A stretch of DNA of 64,000 nucleotides. It comes from Bacillota bacterium. Its GTDB lineage: Bacteria > Bacillota > Sulfobacillia > JACIYH01. Where the stretch lies: NCBI GenBank assembly GCA_040757085.1, contig JBFLXJ010000002.1, positions 1-64,000 of the forward strand, given 5' to 3'. Below are positions 37,950 through 45,343 of this stretch, one piece after another (positions within the stretch are counted from its first letter, which is position 1; the number at the start of each line of letters is the position of its first letter). Below the pieces are notes generated by a model. It saw nothing but the letters and a program-made list of their open reading frames with translations. It was not told where the DNA came from and ran no database searches. The position numbers and the translations under genes were made by a program.

Positions 37950-39287
37950 TTACTCGGCAGGTACGGGAGGAATGATGCCCTCGCGCATGAGCAATGCGGC
38001 ACCCTCGCGCGCCTTGCGGATGAGTTGTTCTGCGCGGGACTTCAACTCGTCCCAGGTGAGGCGCAGGCGCGCCACTCCCTGCTCCACCGCCTTCACACCC
38101 ACGGCAGCCGCCACCCGCGGGTACACCTCCCACTCCTCCATGGTGGGCAGGATGTAATCGGGACCCAGCCCCCTGTCTTCGGCATACCGCGCCAGCTCCC
38201 GTGCCGCCTCAATGCACATCTCATCGGTGATGGTGCGCGCCCGCACGTCCAGCGCCCCCCGGAAAATGCTGGGGAACCCCAACGAGTTGTTCACCTGATT
38301 GGGGAAGTCCGAACGCGCCGTCGCCACCACCGCCGCACCCGCTTCCTTAGCCTCCCACGGCCAGATCTCGGGCACCGGGTTAGCGCACGTGAACACGATG
38401 GGATCGGGAGCCATGGCCTTCACCCACTCGGGCTTGATCGTGCCCGGGCCGGGCTTGGACAGCCCGATCACAACGTCCATCCCCTTCATGGCCTCGGGGA
38501 TGCCACCCGTACGCCCCTCGGCATTGGTCTTCTGGGCCAGCTCCCACTTCTCCGGGTGCGTCTCCCGGAGCTCGATGCGACCTCTGTGAAGTATCCCGGT
38601 GGAGTCACACATAACAATGCGGCCGGGATCTGCGCCCGCCCCGATGATCACCCGGGCACAGGCGATGTTGGCCGCACCCGCCCCGATCATGGCAATGCGG
38701 GCATCCTCCAGCTTCTTGCCCACCACCCTCAACGCACCCAGCAAACCCGCCAGCGTCACCGCCGCCGTCCCCTGCTGGTCATCGTGCCACACCGGGATCT
38801 CCATCTCCCGCCTGAGGGTGTCCAGAATCCGGAAACACTTGGGCTGGGCAATATCTTCCAGGTTAATGCCGCCGAACGAGGGCTCGAGCAGCTTCACCGT
38901 GCGGATGAACTCATCGGGGTCCTTCGTGCGCAGGCAAATGGGTACCGCATCCACCCCACCCAGGTACTTGAACAGCAGCGCCTTGCCCTCCATCACCGGC
39001 ATGGCCGCCTCGGGACCAATGTCCCCCAACCCCAGCACCCGGGTACCATCCGATACCACCGCCACCACATTCCACTTCCAGGTGTGGTCGTACACCCTCT
39101 CGGGGTTCCTCTGAATGTCCCGGCAGGGCTCCGCCACCCCGGGCGTATACCAGATGGCAAAATCATCCATGCTGCGGACCGCACAGCGGGGATAAGTCTC
39201 GATCTTGCCCCGGTAAAAGGGATGCAGCCGCATGGCATCCTGGGCCGGCTTCTTCGTCTTCGCCAGCAGTTCCTCCGGAGTCGCCAT
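37950..39287 (-). CDS. NAD(P)-dependent malic enzyme
   Basis: 445 residues from ATG 39287. N-terminal malic domain (IWYTPGVAEPCRDI, GLGDIGPEAAMPVMEGKA), metal/substrate region VPVWHDDQQGTAAVTL-like, NAD(P) Rossmann loop MIGAGAANIA, and VFTCANPVPEIWPWEA. Decarboxylates malate to pyruvate (or the reverse), joining the fumarase/Sdh branch to pyruvate. The cofactor is not certain. Encoded between fumarase and sucC. Confidence 0.92.
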   Translation of the reverse strand: MATPEELLAKTKKPAQDAMRLHPFYRGKIETYPRCAVRSMDDFAIWYTPGVAEPCRDIQRNPERVYDHTWKWNVVAVVSDGTRVLGLGDIGPEAAMPVMEGKALLFKYLGGVDAVPICLRTKDPDEFIRTVKLLEPSFGGINLEDIAQPKCFRILDTLRREMEIPVWHDDQQGTAAVTLAGLLGALRVVGKKLEDARIAMIGAGAANIACARVIIGAGADPGRIVMCDSTGILHRGRIELRETHPEKWELAQKTNAEGRTGGIPEAMKGMDVVIGLSKPGPGTIKPEWVKAMAPDPIVFTCANPVPEIWPWEAKEAGAAVVATARSDFPNQVNNSLGFPSIFRGALDVRARTITDEMCIEAARELARYAEDRGLGPDYILPTMEEWEVYPRVAAAVGVKAVEQGVARLRLTWDELKSRAEQLIRKAREGAALLMREGIIPPVPAE

Positions 39288-39403
39288 CCCTCTTTCCCTC
39301 CCAGTTAGTTGCTCCAGAAGTTGCCTGTCGTAACTGCGCAACGCGGCCCACCACCCGAGCAGCCCCCGCACGCAAACCCTGCAGCCCCGCGGGGCACCCG
39401 GGC

Positions 39404-39958
39404 TCACTCCAGACGGTAACGGATCTTACCCTCCTCGTACAGGTCACCACCGTAACGGTCGTTCACCACCACCACGGGGAAGTTCTCCACCCGCAGGCGC
39501 CTGATCGCCTCCGCGCCCAGATCCTCATACGCCACCACTTCCGAATCCACGATGCTGCGCGCAATCAGCGCACCCGCTCCCCCCACGGCGGCAAAATACA
39601 CCGCCCCGTACTCCCGCATGGCCTGTTTGACCGCCTCAGAACGCAGACCCTTGCCAATCATCCCCTTCAACCCAGCCCGGATCAATGCCGGCGTGTACGG
39701 GTCCATCCGGCCGGAAGTGGTGGGACCCGCCGACCCGATCACCTGACCAGGCTTGGGCGGGGTGGGCCCCACGTAGTAAACCACCGCCCCCCGGACGTCA
39801 AACGGCAACTCCTCACCCTTTTGCAAAAGATCGTACAACCGCTTGTGTGCCGCATCCCGCGCCGCGTAAATATAACCGGAGATCAGCACCCGGTCCCCCG
39901 CCCGCAAACCCGATACCACCTCATCGGTAAGGGGCGTCGTCACCTGCTTCAAAGACAC
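39404..39958 (-). CDS. fumB: Class I fumarate hydratase, beta subunit
   Basis: 184 residues from GTG 39958 (GGAGGAGAG upstream). Matches the C-terminal domain of iron-sulfur fumarase/L(+)-tartrate dehydratase: ISGYIYAARDAAHKRL, YYVGPTPPKPGQVIGSAGPTTSGRMD, and GKGLRSEAV. Partner of the alpha subunit encoded 23 bp upstream. Hydrates fumarate to malate. Confidence 0.93.
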   Translation of the reverse strand: MSLKQVTTPLTDEVVSGLRAGDRVLISGYIYAARDAAHKRLYDLLQKGEELPFDVRGAVVYYVGPTPPKPGQVIGSAGPTTSGRMDPYTPALIRAGLKGMIGKGLRSEAVKQAMREYGAVYFAAVGGAGALIARSIVDSEVVAYEDLGAEAIRRLRVENFPVVVVNDRYGGDLYEEGKIRYRLE

Positions 39959-39981
39959 GGCTCTCTCCTCCTCCGCCGGAG

Positions 39982-40824
39982 TCACAGCACCGCTTCCTTG
40001 TGCCGGGCCGCGTGACACTGCAGGTTCACCGCCACCGGGAGGCAGGCAATGTGGGTGGGATACACCTCCATGTGCACCGCCAGCGCCGTCACCCGGCCGC
40101 CCAGACCCTGCGGCCCTATCCCCAGCCGGTTGATCCGTTCCAGCAGCTTTTCCTCAATCCCCGCGATCTCGGGCCGGGGATGAGGCTGGCCCACCGGCCG
40201 GGCCAGCGCCCGCTTGGCCAGCAGGGCCGCCTGTTCCATGGTGCCACCCACCCCTACACCTACTATGATCGGGGGACAGGGGTTCGATCCCGCCTCATCG
40301 ACCACCTGCACCACAAAATCCATCACACCCTCAAGGCCATCGGCGGGAGTCAGCATCTTGAGCGCGCTCATGTTCTCAGAACCGGCGCCCTTGGGCAGCA
40401 CCGTGATCTTCAGCTTATCTCCCGGTACCACCCGGTAGTGGATCACCGCCGGGGCGTTGTCACCCGTGTTCTTGCGCTCAAACGGATCTCCCACCACCGA
40501 CTTGCGCAGGTAACCTTCCTTGTAACCCTTGCGCACCCCGGCATTGATGGCATCCTCAAGCGACCCGCCCACCACATGCACGTCCTGACCCACGTCCACC
40601 AGCACCACGGCCACACCCGTGTCCTGGCACATGGGTACCCACTCCTTGCGCGCCAGGCGGGCGTTCTCAATCAACTGCCCGATGATGTCCTTCCCCACCG
40701 GCGACTCTTCCTGCTCCAGCGCCCTCTCCAGTGCCGCGAAGGCATCCTCGCCCAGGTCCATGTTGGCTTCCTGGCACAACCTGGCGACCGCTTCCGCTAC
40801 CTGAGCCACGTCCACTTCCCTCAT
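39982..40824 (-). CDS. fumA: Class I fumarate hydratase, alpha subunit
   Basis: 280 residues from ATG 40824 (GGGGGGAAG upstream). Cluster cysteines in PMCQDTG, NPCPPI and THIACLPV are the three [4Fe-4S] ligands of two-subunit class I fumarases; KGAGSENMSALKML is family-typical. First gene of the fum-mae-suc-sdh operon. The cluster is oxygen-labile, consistent with an anaerobe. Confidence 0.94.
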   Translation of the reverse strand: MREVDVAQVAEAVARLCQEANMDLGEDAFAALERALEQEESPVGKDIIGQLIENARLARKEWVPMCQDTGVAVVLVDVGQDVHVVGGSLEDAINAGVRKGYKEGYLRKSVVGDPFERKNTGDNAPAVIHYRVVPGDKLKITVLPKGAGSENMSALKMLTPADGLEGVMDFVVQVVDEAGSNPCPPIIVGVGVGGTMEQAALLAKRALARPVGQPHPRPEIAGIEEKLLERINRLGIGPQGLGGRVTALAVHMEVYPTHIACLPVAVNLQCHAARHKEAVL

Positions 40825-41109
40825 GCGCTTCCCCCCTTGCCCCATCCGGCCGGGAACCAGACTGCCTGACATGCCCGCAGATCAATCACGCCCGCGCGCC
40901 ACCAGGAAATCCAGGGTCCTGCCAGGCGGCAGGCCACCAAAGAGACATTCGACACCTCCCTGCCCCCTCCTGCTTCCAGACGCCGGAAAACACGCTCCCG
41001 GGGCCTCGCCCTAGGCGTCCGCAGCGGGCAGCACCCTCGACCGGGACCTAGAGGCCGAGCCCCGCCCGCCCGATAATAGTTATTGGGGGTCAGGAGGGAA
41101 GCCGCGGGG
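40825..41109. other. Divergent intergenic region between fumA and the EAL gene
   Basis: 285 bp containing the 5' regions of both operons. A GATAAT at 41072-41077 could be the -10 for the EAL gene, and its reverse strand offers TATTAT for fumA, but neither has a good -35. Several short GC hairpins are present, for example TGCCAGGCGGCA near 40920-40932. No gene recognised. Confidence 0.4.
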
Positions 41110-42369
41110 ATGCAGGTACCTGCTCTGGCCGAAGTCATCCCTCGCCTGGCGAAAATAGCGAGGCGCCACCCGGTACTGGGCCTGGTATTCATAGATCTGG
41201 TTGACTTCTCATCTGTACAGGAGAAGCACGGCAGCAGCATGGGGGATGCCATCCTGGCCGCTCTGCGACAGGTGCTGAGCAATGCGCCCCTCCGGCTGGG
41301 CAAGGCCACGGGGATCATACCCTGCACCACCGGAGGCGATGACTTCCTGCTCTTCTTCCCCAATCCGGGGGACAAACAAACCCTCGGCCCGGACCTGGAA
41401 AGACTGCGGCAACTGGTGGAAACGTGCCTCAACGCAGCGGCATGGGACCTACCACTCGACCGCAGGCTCACCGTCCACCTGGGTTACGCAGAGATCCGGC
41501 CCAGCCCGGACGGTCGCATGGACCGGCTCATCTACGAGGCCATGAAGGAGGCCGTCCTCATGGCCAAGTCGGACATGGGCCTGGAGGACTTCCTCTCGCG
41601 GCAGGAAATCCTGGCCATCCTGGAAGAGGGCCGGATACATAGCGTCTACCAGCCCATCATTTGCCTCAACGAAGCCCGGGTTGTGGGCTACGAAGCCCTG
41701 TCCCGCGGGCCTGGTGGCAGCCACTGGGAAGGACCCCTGACCCTCTTCCCCCTCGCCCAGAAGTACGGCCTGCTGGGACGCCTGGAACTGTTGTGTCACC
41801 GCCAGGCCATCACCGGATTGCGGGGGCGTCTCGGGGAATTGAAGCTCTTCCTGAACGTGGACCCCAGGGCGCTGGACGATCCTGCCTTTGACCTGCAACA
41901 CATCGGCCACGCCCTCAAGGAGGCCGGCCTGGGCCCCCAACAGGTGACCCTGGAACTGACGGAAAGGTCGGCCTCCTCGGACCCCGGACGCCTGCGCCAG
42001 GCTCTCGCCAGGGTGCGGGCATGCGGCTACACCGTGGCTCTCGACGACGTGGGATCCGGATACTCCAGCCTGCGCACCCTGATAGAACTCCAGCCCGATT
42101 ACGTCAAGATCGATGGGTACCTGGTCAGAAACTGCCACCGCGACCCGCCCCGCCGCGTCATCGTTGACACCCTGGCCCACCTGGCCCGTCGCCTGGGCTG
42201 CATCACTGTGGCGGAGGGCGTGGAAGACCCCGGCGAGGTGGAAATCCTGCTCGCGGCGGGGGTCGACCTGGCCCAGGGCTACCTGTTCGCCCGGCCAGCC
42301 CGGGAACTGCCCACCCCTGACCCCTCGGCACTGGCCCTGCTGCGGGCAGGCAGGGCGGGCACCACGTAG
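41110..42369 (+). CDS. GGDEF-EAL protein, probable c-di-GMP phosphodiesterase
   Basis: 419 residues from ATG 41110 (AGGAGGG upstream, slightly distant). The N-terminal GGDEF-like domain has TTGGDDFLLF, with Asp in place of the catalytic Glu and a short, divergent fold, so cyclase activity is doubtful. The C-terminal EAL domain keeps YEALSR, NVDP, ELTER, LDDVGSGYSS, KIDG, AEGVED and QGYLF, the full metal and catalytic set, so it should hydrolyse c-di-GMP. No membrane or PAS sensor domain is present. The 3' end overlaps the ABC pseudogene by 91 bp on the other strand. Confidence 0.88.
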   Translation: MQVPALAEVIPRLAKIARRHPVLGLVFIDLVDFSSVQEKHGSSMGDAILAALRQVLSNAPLRLGKATGIIPCTTGGDDFLLFFPNPGDKQTLGPDLERLRQLVETCLNAAAWDLPLDRRLTVHLGYAEIRPSPDGRMDRLIYEAMKEAVLMAKSDMGLEDFLSRQEILAILEEGRIHSVYQPIICLNEARVVGYEALSRGPGGSHWEGPLTLFPLAQKYGLLGRLELLCHRQAITGLRGRLGELKLFLNVDPRALDDPAFDLQHIGHALKEAGLGPQQVTLELTERSASSDPGRLRQALARVRACGYTVALDDVGSGYSSLRTLIELQPDYVKIDGYLVRNCHRDPPRRVIVDTLAHLARRLGCITVAEGVEDPGEVEILLAAGVDLAQGYLFARPARELPTPDPSALALLRAGRAGTT

Positions 42370-42860
42370 GGAGATCCAGACCCCGGATGCCTCAGCACCA
42401 GCACCTCTGCCCCATAGACGCGCCGGACCACCTCCTGGGTGAGTACCTCCTCGGGAGCACCGCTGGCGAAGACGCGTCCTTCGTGCAGCAGGAGGAGATG
42501 GTCGCACCAGGCCGCCGCCAGGTTGAGGTCATGCATCACTCCCAGGACGGTCATCTCCCGCTCCCGGCTGAGCCGGGACAACAGTGACAGGACTTCGATC
42601 TGGCGGGCAATGTCCAGGTGCGAGGTGGGTTCATCCAGCAACAGCAGTGCAGGTTCCTGGGCCAGGGCCCGGGCGATCATCACCCGCTGCTTCTCCCCTT
42701 CGCTCAAAGCACTGAGCAGCCGTCCGGCCAGGGATGCGGTACCGGTGAGTTCCAGGGCCCGCGCCACTGCCTGCCGGTCAGCGGGTCCCTCCCCTGACCA
42801 GGGGGCCAGATGGGGAAGCCGCCCCAGCGCCACCACCTCAGCTACGTTGAAATCAAACTG
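42279..42860 (-). pseudogene. 5'-truncated ABC ATPase (FecE/BtuD-type)
   Basis: Recognisable from the FDFNVAEVVALGR region on: signature LSEGEKQRVMIARAL, Walker B LLLLDEPTSHLD, H-loop GVMHDLN, and the YGAEV...HPGSGSPYVVP end. These are the last two thirds of an iron-siderophore/cobalamin ABC ATPase. The Walker A and first strand regions are absent; upstream sequence in this frame is unrelated and hits a stop. The normal C-terminus is also lost: the frame runs 30 codons into antisense of the EAL gene. No permease or binding protein lies nearby. Most likely a decayed remnant. Confidence 0.75.
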
Positions 42861-42988
42861 GGGGCGCCAGTCGGGACTGGTCGTGGCCGCCCATGGTGGC
42901 GGGTATCAGCCGGGAAGGTAAAAAACGCCCACGCCCCTCCTCGAGCAGCCCTGATGCGGATATAATACCCCCCGGGGGGCGGTTCGGC

Positions 42989-43192
42989 ATGCCCAAAGCG
43001 ACGGCAGTCGTGGATCCCGCTAAGTGCAACGCAGCTTCATGTGAAGACGGCATCTGCGTGGCCGCCCGCGCCTGCCCCACCCGCATCCTCAGGCAGGATA
43101 GTCCTTACGAAGTACCGTACCAGGTGGCCATGTGTCGCGGCTGCGCCAAATGCGCCGTCACGTGCCCTCTCAAGGCCATCCGCATGGTCTAG
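42989..43192 (+). CDS. Small two-cluster ferredoxin with an expanded first motif
   Basis: 67 residues from ATG 42989 (GGGGGGCGG upstream). The second motif is canonical: C49-x2-C52-x2-C55-x3-C59-P. The first is widened: C13-x4-C18-x4-C23-x5-C29-P, somewhat like the N-terminal clusters of RLI/ABCE1 proteins. A TATAAT lies at 42961-42966, 22 bp upstream, but without a good -35. It is convergent with metF, overlapping by 4 bp. May serve as an electron carrier for the Wood-Ljungdahl enzymes (inference). Confidence 0.8.
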   Translation: MPKATAVVDPAKCNAASCEDGICVAARACPTRILRQDSPYEVPYQVAMCRGCAKCAVTCPLKAIRMV

Positions 43193-44139
43193 GCGGGGGC
43201 AGCCACCTCCACCCGGGGGCGGGGAAGCAGGCCCGCTTCCTTCACTATTTCGGGGACGATTTCCTCCCAGGCGATGGCCATGATGTGCACGCCGCGCACC
43301 CCGGGGATCTCCCGCAGGCGGGCGATCAACTCCACCGCGATGGCCACGCCTTCCTTTTCCTGATCGGTGGCCGACCTCATGCGGTCGATGAGTTCCTGGG
43401 GCACCACCATGCCAGGCACGGTGGCGGTGCGCTCGAGGGCCTTGGCGGACCGGGTGGGGACGATACCGGCCAGTATGAACGCCTGCTCGTGCAACCCCAT
43501 GTCCCGCACCACCTGCATGAAGCGGGCGAAGCGATCCACGTCGAACACCGCCTGGGTCTGGATGAAGTCAGCGCCCGCCTTCACCTTTTTGGCCAGCCGC
43601 AGGGCCCGGAACTCCACCGGGTCGGCAAAGGGGTTTTCCGCCGCCCCGATGAAGAAGCGGGGCGGTGCCACCTTGATCTCCTCACCGTTCTGGAAACGCC
43701 GGTACTCCCGCATGTCGTGCACCAGTCTCACGAGCTGGACGGAATCCAGGTCGTACACGGTGCGGGCCTGGGGATGGTTACCGAAGCTGATGTGGTCGCC
43801 GGTGAGGCAGAGGACGTTGCGCACACCCAGGCTGTACGCACCCAGAAGGTCCGACTGGATGGCGATGCGGTTGCGGTCCCGGCAGGTGACCTGCATGACC
43901 GGCTCGCCCCCGGCCGCCATCACGTGCACGGCCGCAGCCAGGCTGCACAGGCGCACGATGGCGGTCTGGTTGTCGGTGAGGTTGATGGCGTCGGCCACCT
44001 CCTTGATGGCCGCCGCGTGGCGGGAGATCCCCTTGGAAGAGGCGCTCTTGGGGGGACCCACCTCGGCGGTGACGGCGAAGTGGCCCTCCCGCAGGACGCG
44101 CTCCAGCCGGCTTTCCGTCTTACACCCGTTACCAGTCAT
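43189..44139 (-). CDS. metF: Methylenetetrahydrofolate reductase, MetF subunit
   Basis: 316 residues. TIM-barrel MTHFR: FAVTAEVGPPKS opening, LTDNQTAIVRLC, VTCRDRNRIAIQSDLLGA, LTGDHISFGNHPQA, and FIQTQAVFDVDRF (flavin and folate sites). Reduces methylene-THF to methyl-THF in the methyl branch. ATGA overlap with metV; together with HdrABC and MvhD it matches the set that forms the MetFV-Hdr complex in Moorella. Last gene of the cluster. Confidence 0.95.
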   Translation of the reverse strand: MTGNGCKTESRLERVLREGHFAVTAEVGPPKSASSKGISRHAAAIKEVADAINLTDNQTAIVRLCSLAAAVHVMAAGGEPVMQVTCRDRNRIAIQSDLLGAYSLGVRNVLCLTGDHISFGNHPQARTVYDLDSVQLVRLVHDMREYRRFQNGEEIKVAPPRFFIGAAENPFADPVEFRALRLAKKVKAGADFIQTQAVFDVDRFARFMQVVRDMGLHEQAFILAGIVPTRSAKALERTATVPGMVVPQELIDRMRSATDQEKEGVAIAVELIARLREIPGVRGVHIMAIAWEEIVPEIVKEAGLLPRPRVEVAAPA

Positions 44140-44804
44140 AGCCGGGCTTCCTCCTTCACCACCCGGCGCAGACCGCCGTCGTGGGTCCGCGACCAGTCTT
44201 TGGGCTCCCTGAGCTCGAGCAGAAGGTCGAGCCGATCGAGTTCCTTCAGGCGGTCATATATGAGTTGCCACCCGCAGGCCACCTCGGGGGATATCTCGCA
44301 CTTGCCTCCCTGGGAACCCCCGCAGGGGCCGTTGAGCAGGCTCTTGGAGCAGCGCGTGATGGGGCAGATGCCCCCCGTGAGGTGCAGTATGCAATCGCCG
44401 CATGCCAGGCACCTCTCCTCCCACACGCCGGCCTCCAGGGTGGCGCCCGCCCCCTTGGTGTTCAAACCCGGCACCACCCAGGTGCGGCGGAAGCGCTCGG
44501 CCAGGAAGTTCACCCCCACCCCGCATCCCAGGGAGAGAATGCAGTCGTATTCCGCCACCTTTTTGGCGATGGCGTCCAGATACTCGGGATCGCACTGGCG
44601 GGTGACGGCGGCGCTGTCGAAGGCGGTGTCCCAGCCCTCCCGCGCGGCCATCAGGCGCAGGGCCGAGGCCAGGATCTCCGCTTCCTTCTCGCCCCCCGCC
44701 TGGCACACGGTGACGCATCCCCCGCACCCCAGCACCAGCACTCGCGTGCACTGGCGCACCTGGGCCGCTATTTCCGGGATGGGTTTCTGCTCCGCTATGA
44801 TCAC
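44136..44804 (-). CDS. metV: MTHFR partner subunit MetV
   Basis: 222 residues. Cysteine-rich protein of the MetV/MTHFR-C family: LGCGGCVTVCQAGG, LSLGCGVGVNFLAERF, and the C-terminal CLACGDCILHLTGGICPITRC plus KSLLNGPCGGSQGGKC. Binds iron-sulfur clusters and relays electrons to MetF. Sits between mvhD and metF with GTGA and ATGA overlaps. Confidence 0.95.
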   Translation of the reverse strand: MIIAEQKPIPEIAAQVRQCTRVLVLGCGGCVTVCQAGGEKEAEILASALRLMAAREGWDTAFDSAAVTRQCDPEYLDAIAKKVAEYDCILSLGCGVGVNFLAERFRRTWVVPGLNTKGAGATLEAGVWEERCLACGDCILHLTGGICPITRCSKSLLNGPCGGSQGGKCEISPEVACGWQLIYDRLKELDRLDLLLELREPKDWSRTHDGGLRRVVKEEARL

Positions 44805-45304
44805 GCTCTCACCTTCTTCGCCCGCGCGGGGTTGGGTCCCAGTTGCCTGACGCGCTCGGTGAATTCACGGGCCACCTGGGCAAAACGGGCTCCGTCGGAG
44901 GCAGGCACGTTGTACATCTCCACCCGCTCCGGCTCCCAGCCGATCTGGGAAAGCAGTTTCTTGATCGCGCCCACACGCCTCTTGGCCCTGATGTTACCCT
45001 GCTGGAAGTGGCAATCTCCTTCCATGCACCCGGCCACGTACACCCCGTCCGCTCCCTCTTCCAGCGCCCGCAGCAGCAGGGCGGGATCCACCCGCCCGCT
45101 GCAGGGCACCTCGATCAGTCGCACGTTGGGCGGGTACTGCAGGCGCATGGAACCGGCCAGATCGGCCGCCGAATACGCGCAGTAGTAACAGCAGAACGCC
45201 ACGATCTTGGGCTCGAACCGGGCCTGGGCCTGCTCCGGTCCGGTGCCTGCCGGTCCCGCGGCGGCCGGGGCAGGGATAGCTTCGGCACCGTCGTTCGCGG
45301 ACAC
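44801..45304 (-). CDS. mvhD: MvhD-like iron-sulfur subunit linking HdrA
   Basis: 167 residues from GTG 45304. The MvhD/HdrD-like [2Fe-2S] domain is defined by FCCYYCAYSAADLAG, VPCSGRVDP, and YVAGCMEGDCHF. In methanogens MvhD couples hydrogenase to HdrA; in acetogens a homologue joins MetFV to HdrABC. No hydrogenase genes accompany it here, which favours the MetFV role. An Ala/Pro-rich leader of about 25 residues precedes the domain. Confidence 0.94.
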   Translation of the reverse strand: MSANDGAEAIPAPAAAGPAGTGPEQAQARFEPKIVAFCCYYCAYSAADLAGSMRLQYPPNVRLIEVPCSGRVDPALLLRALEEGADGVYVAGCMEGDCHFQQGNIRAKRRVGAIKKLLSQIGWEPERVEMYNVPASDGARFAQVAREFTERVRQLGPNPARAKKVRA

Positions 45305-45343
45305 TGTTCCACCTCCTGACGACCGCGTCGCCTGGCACCGCCG

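Noticed and set aside
42968-42979. CCCCCCGGGGGG palindrome before the ferredoxin gene
   Set aside because: Serves as the ribosome-binding G tract and is common in GC-rich DNA; no evidence that it is an operator.
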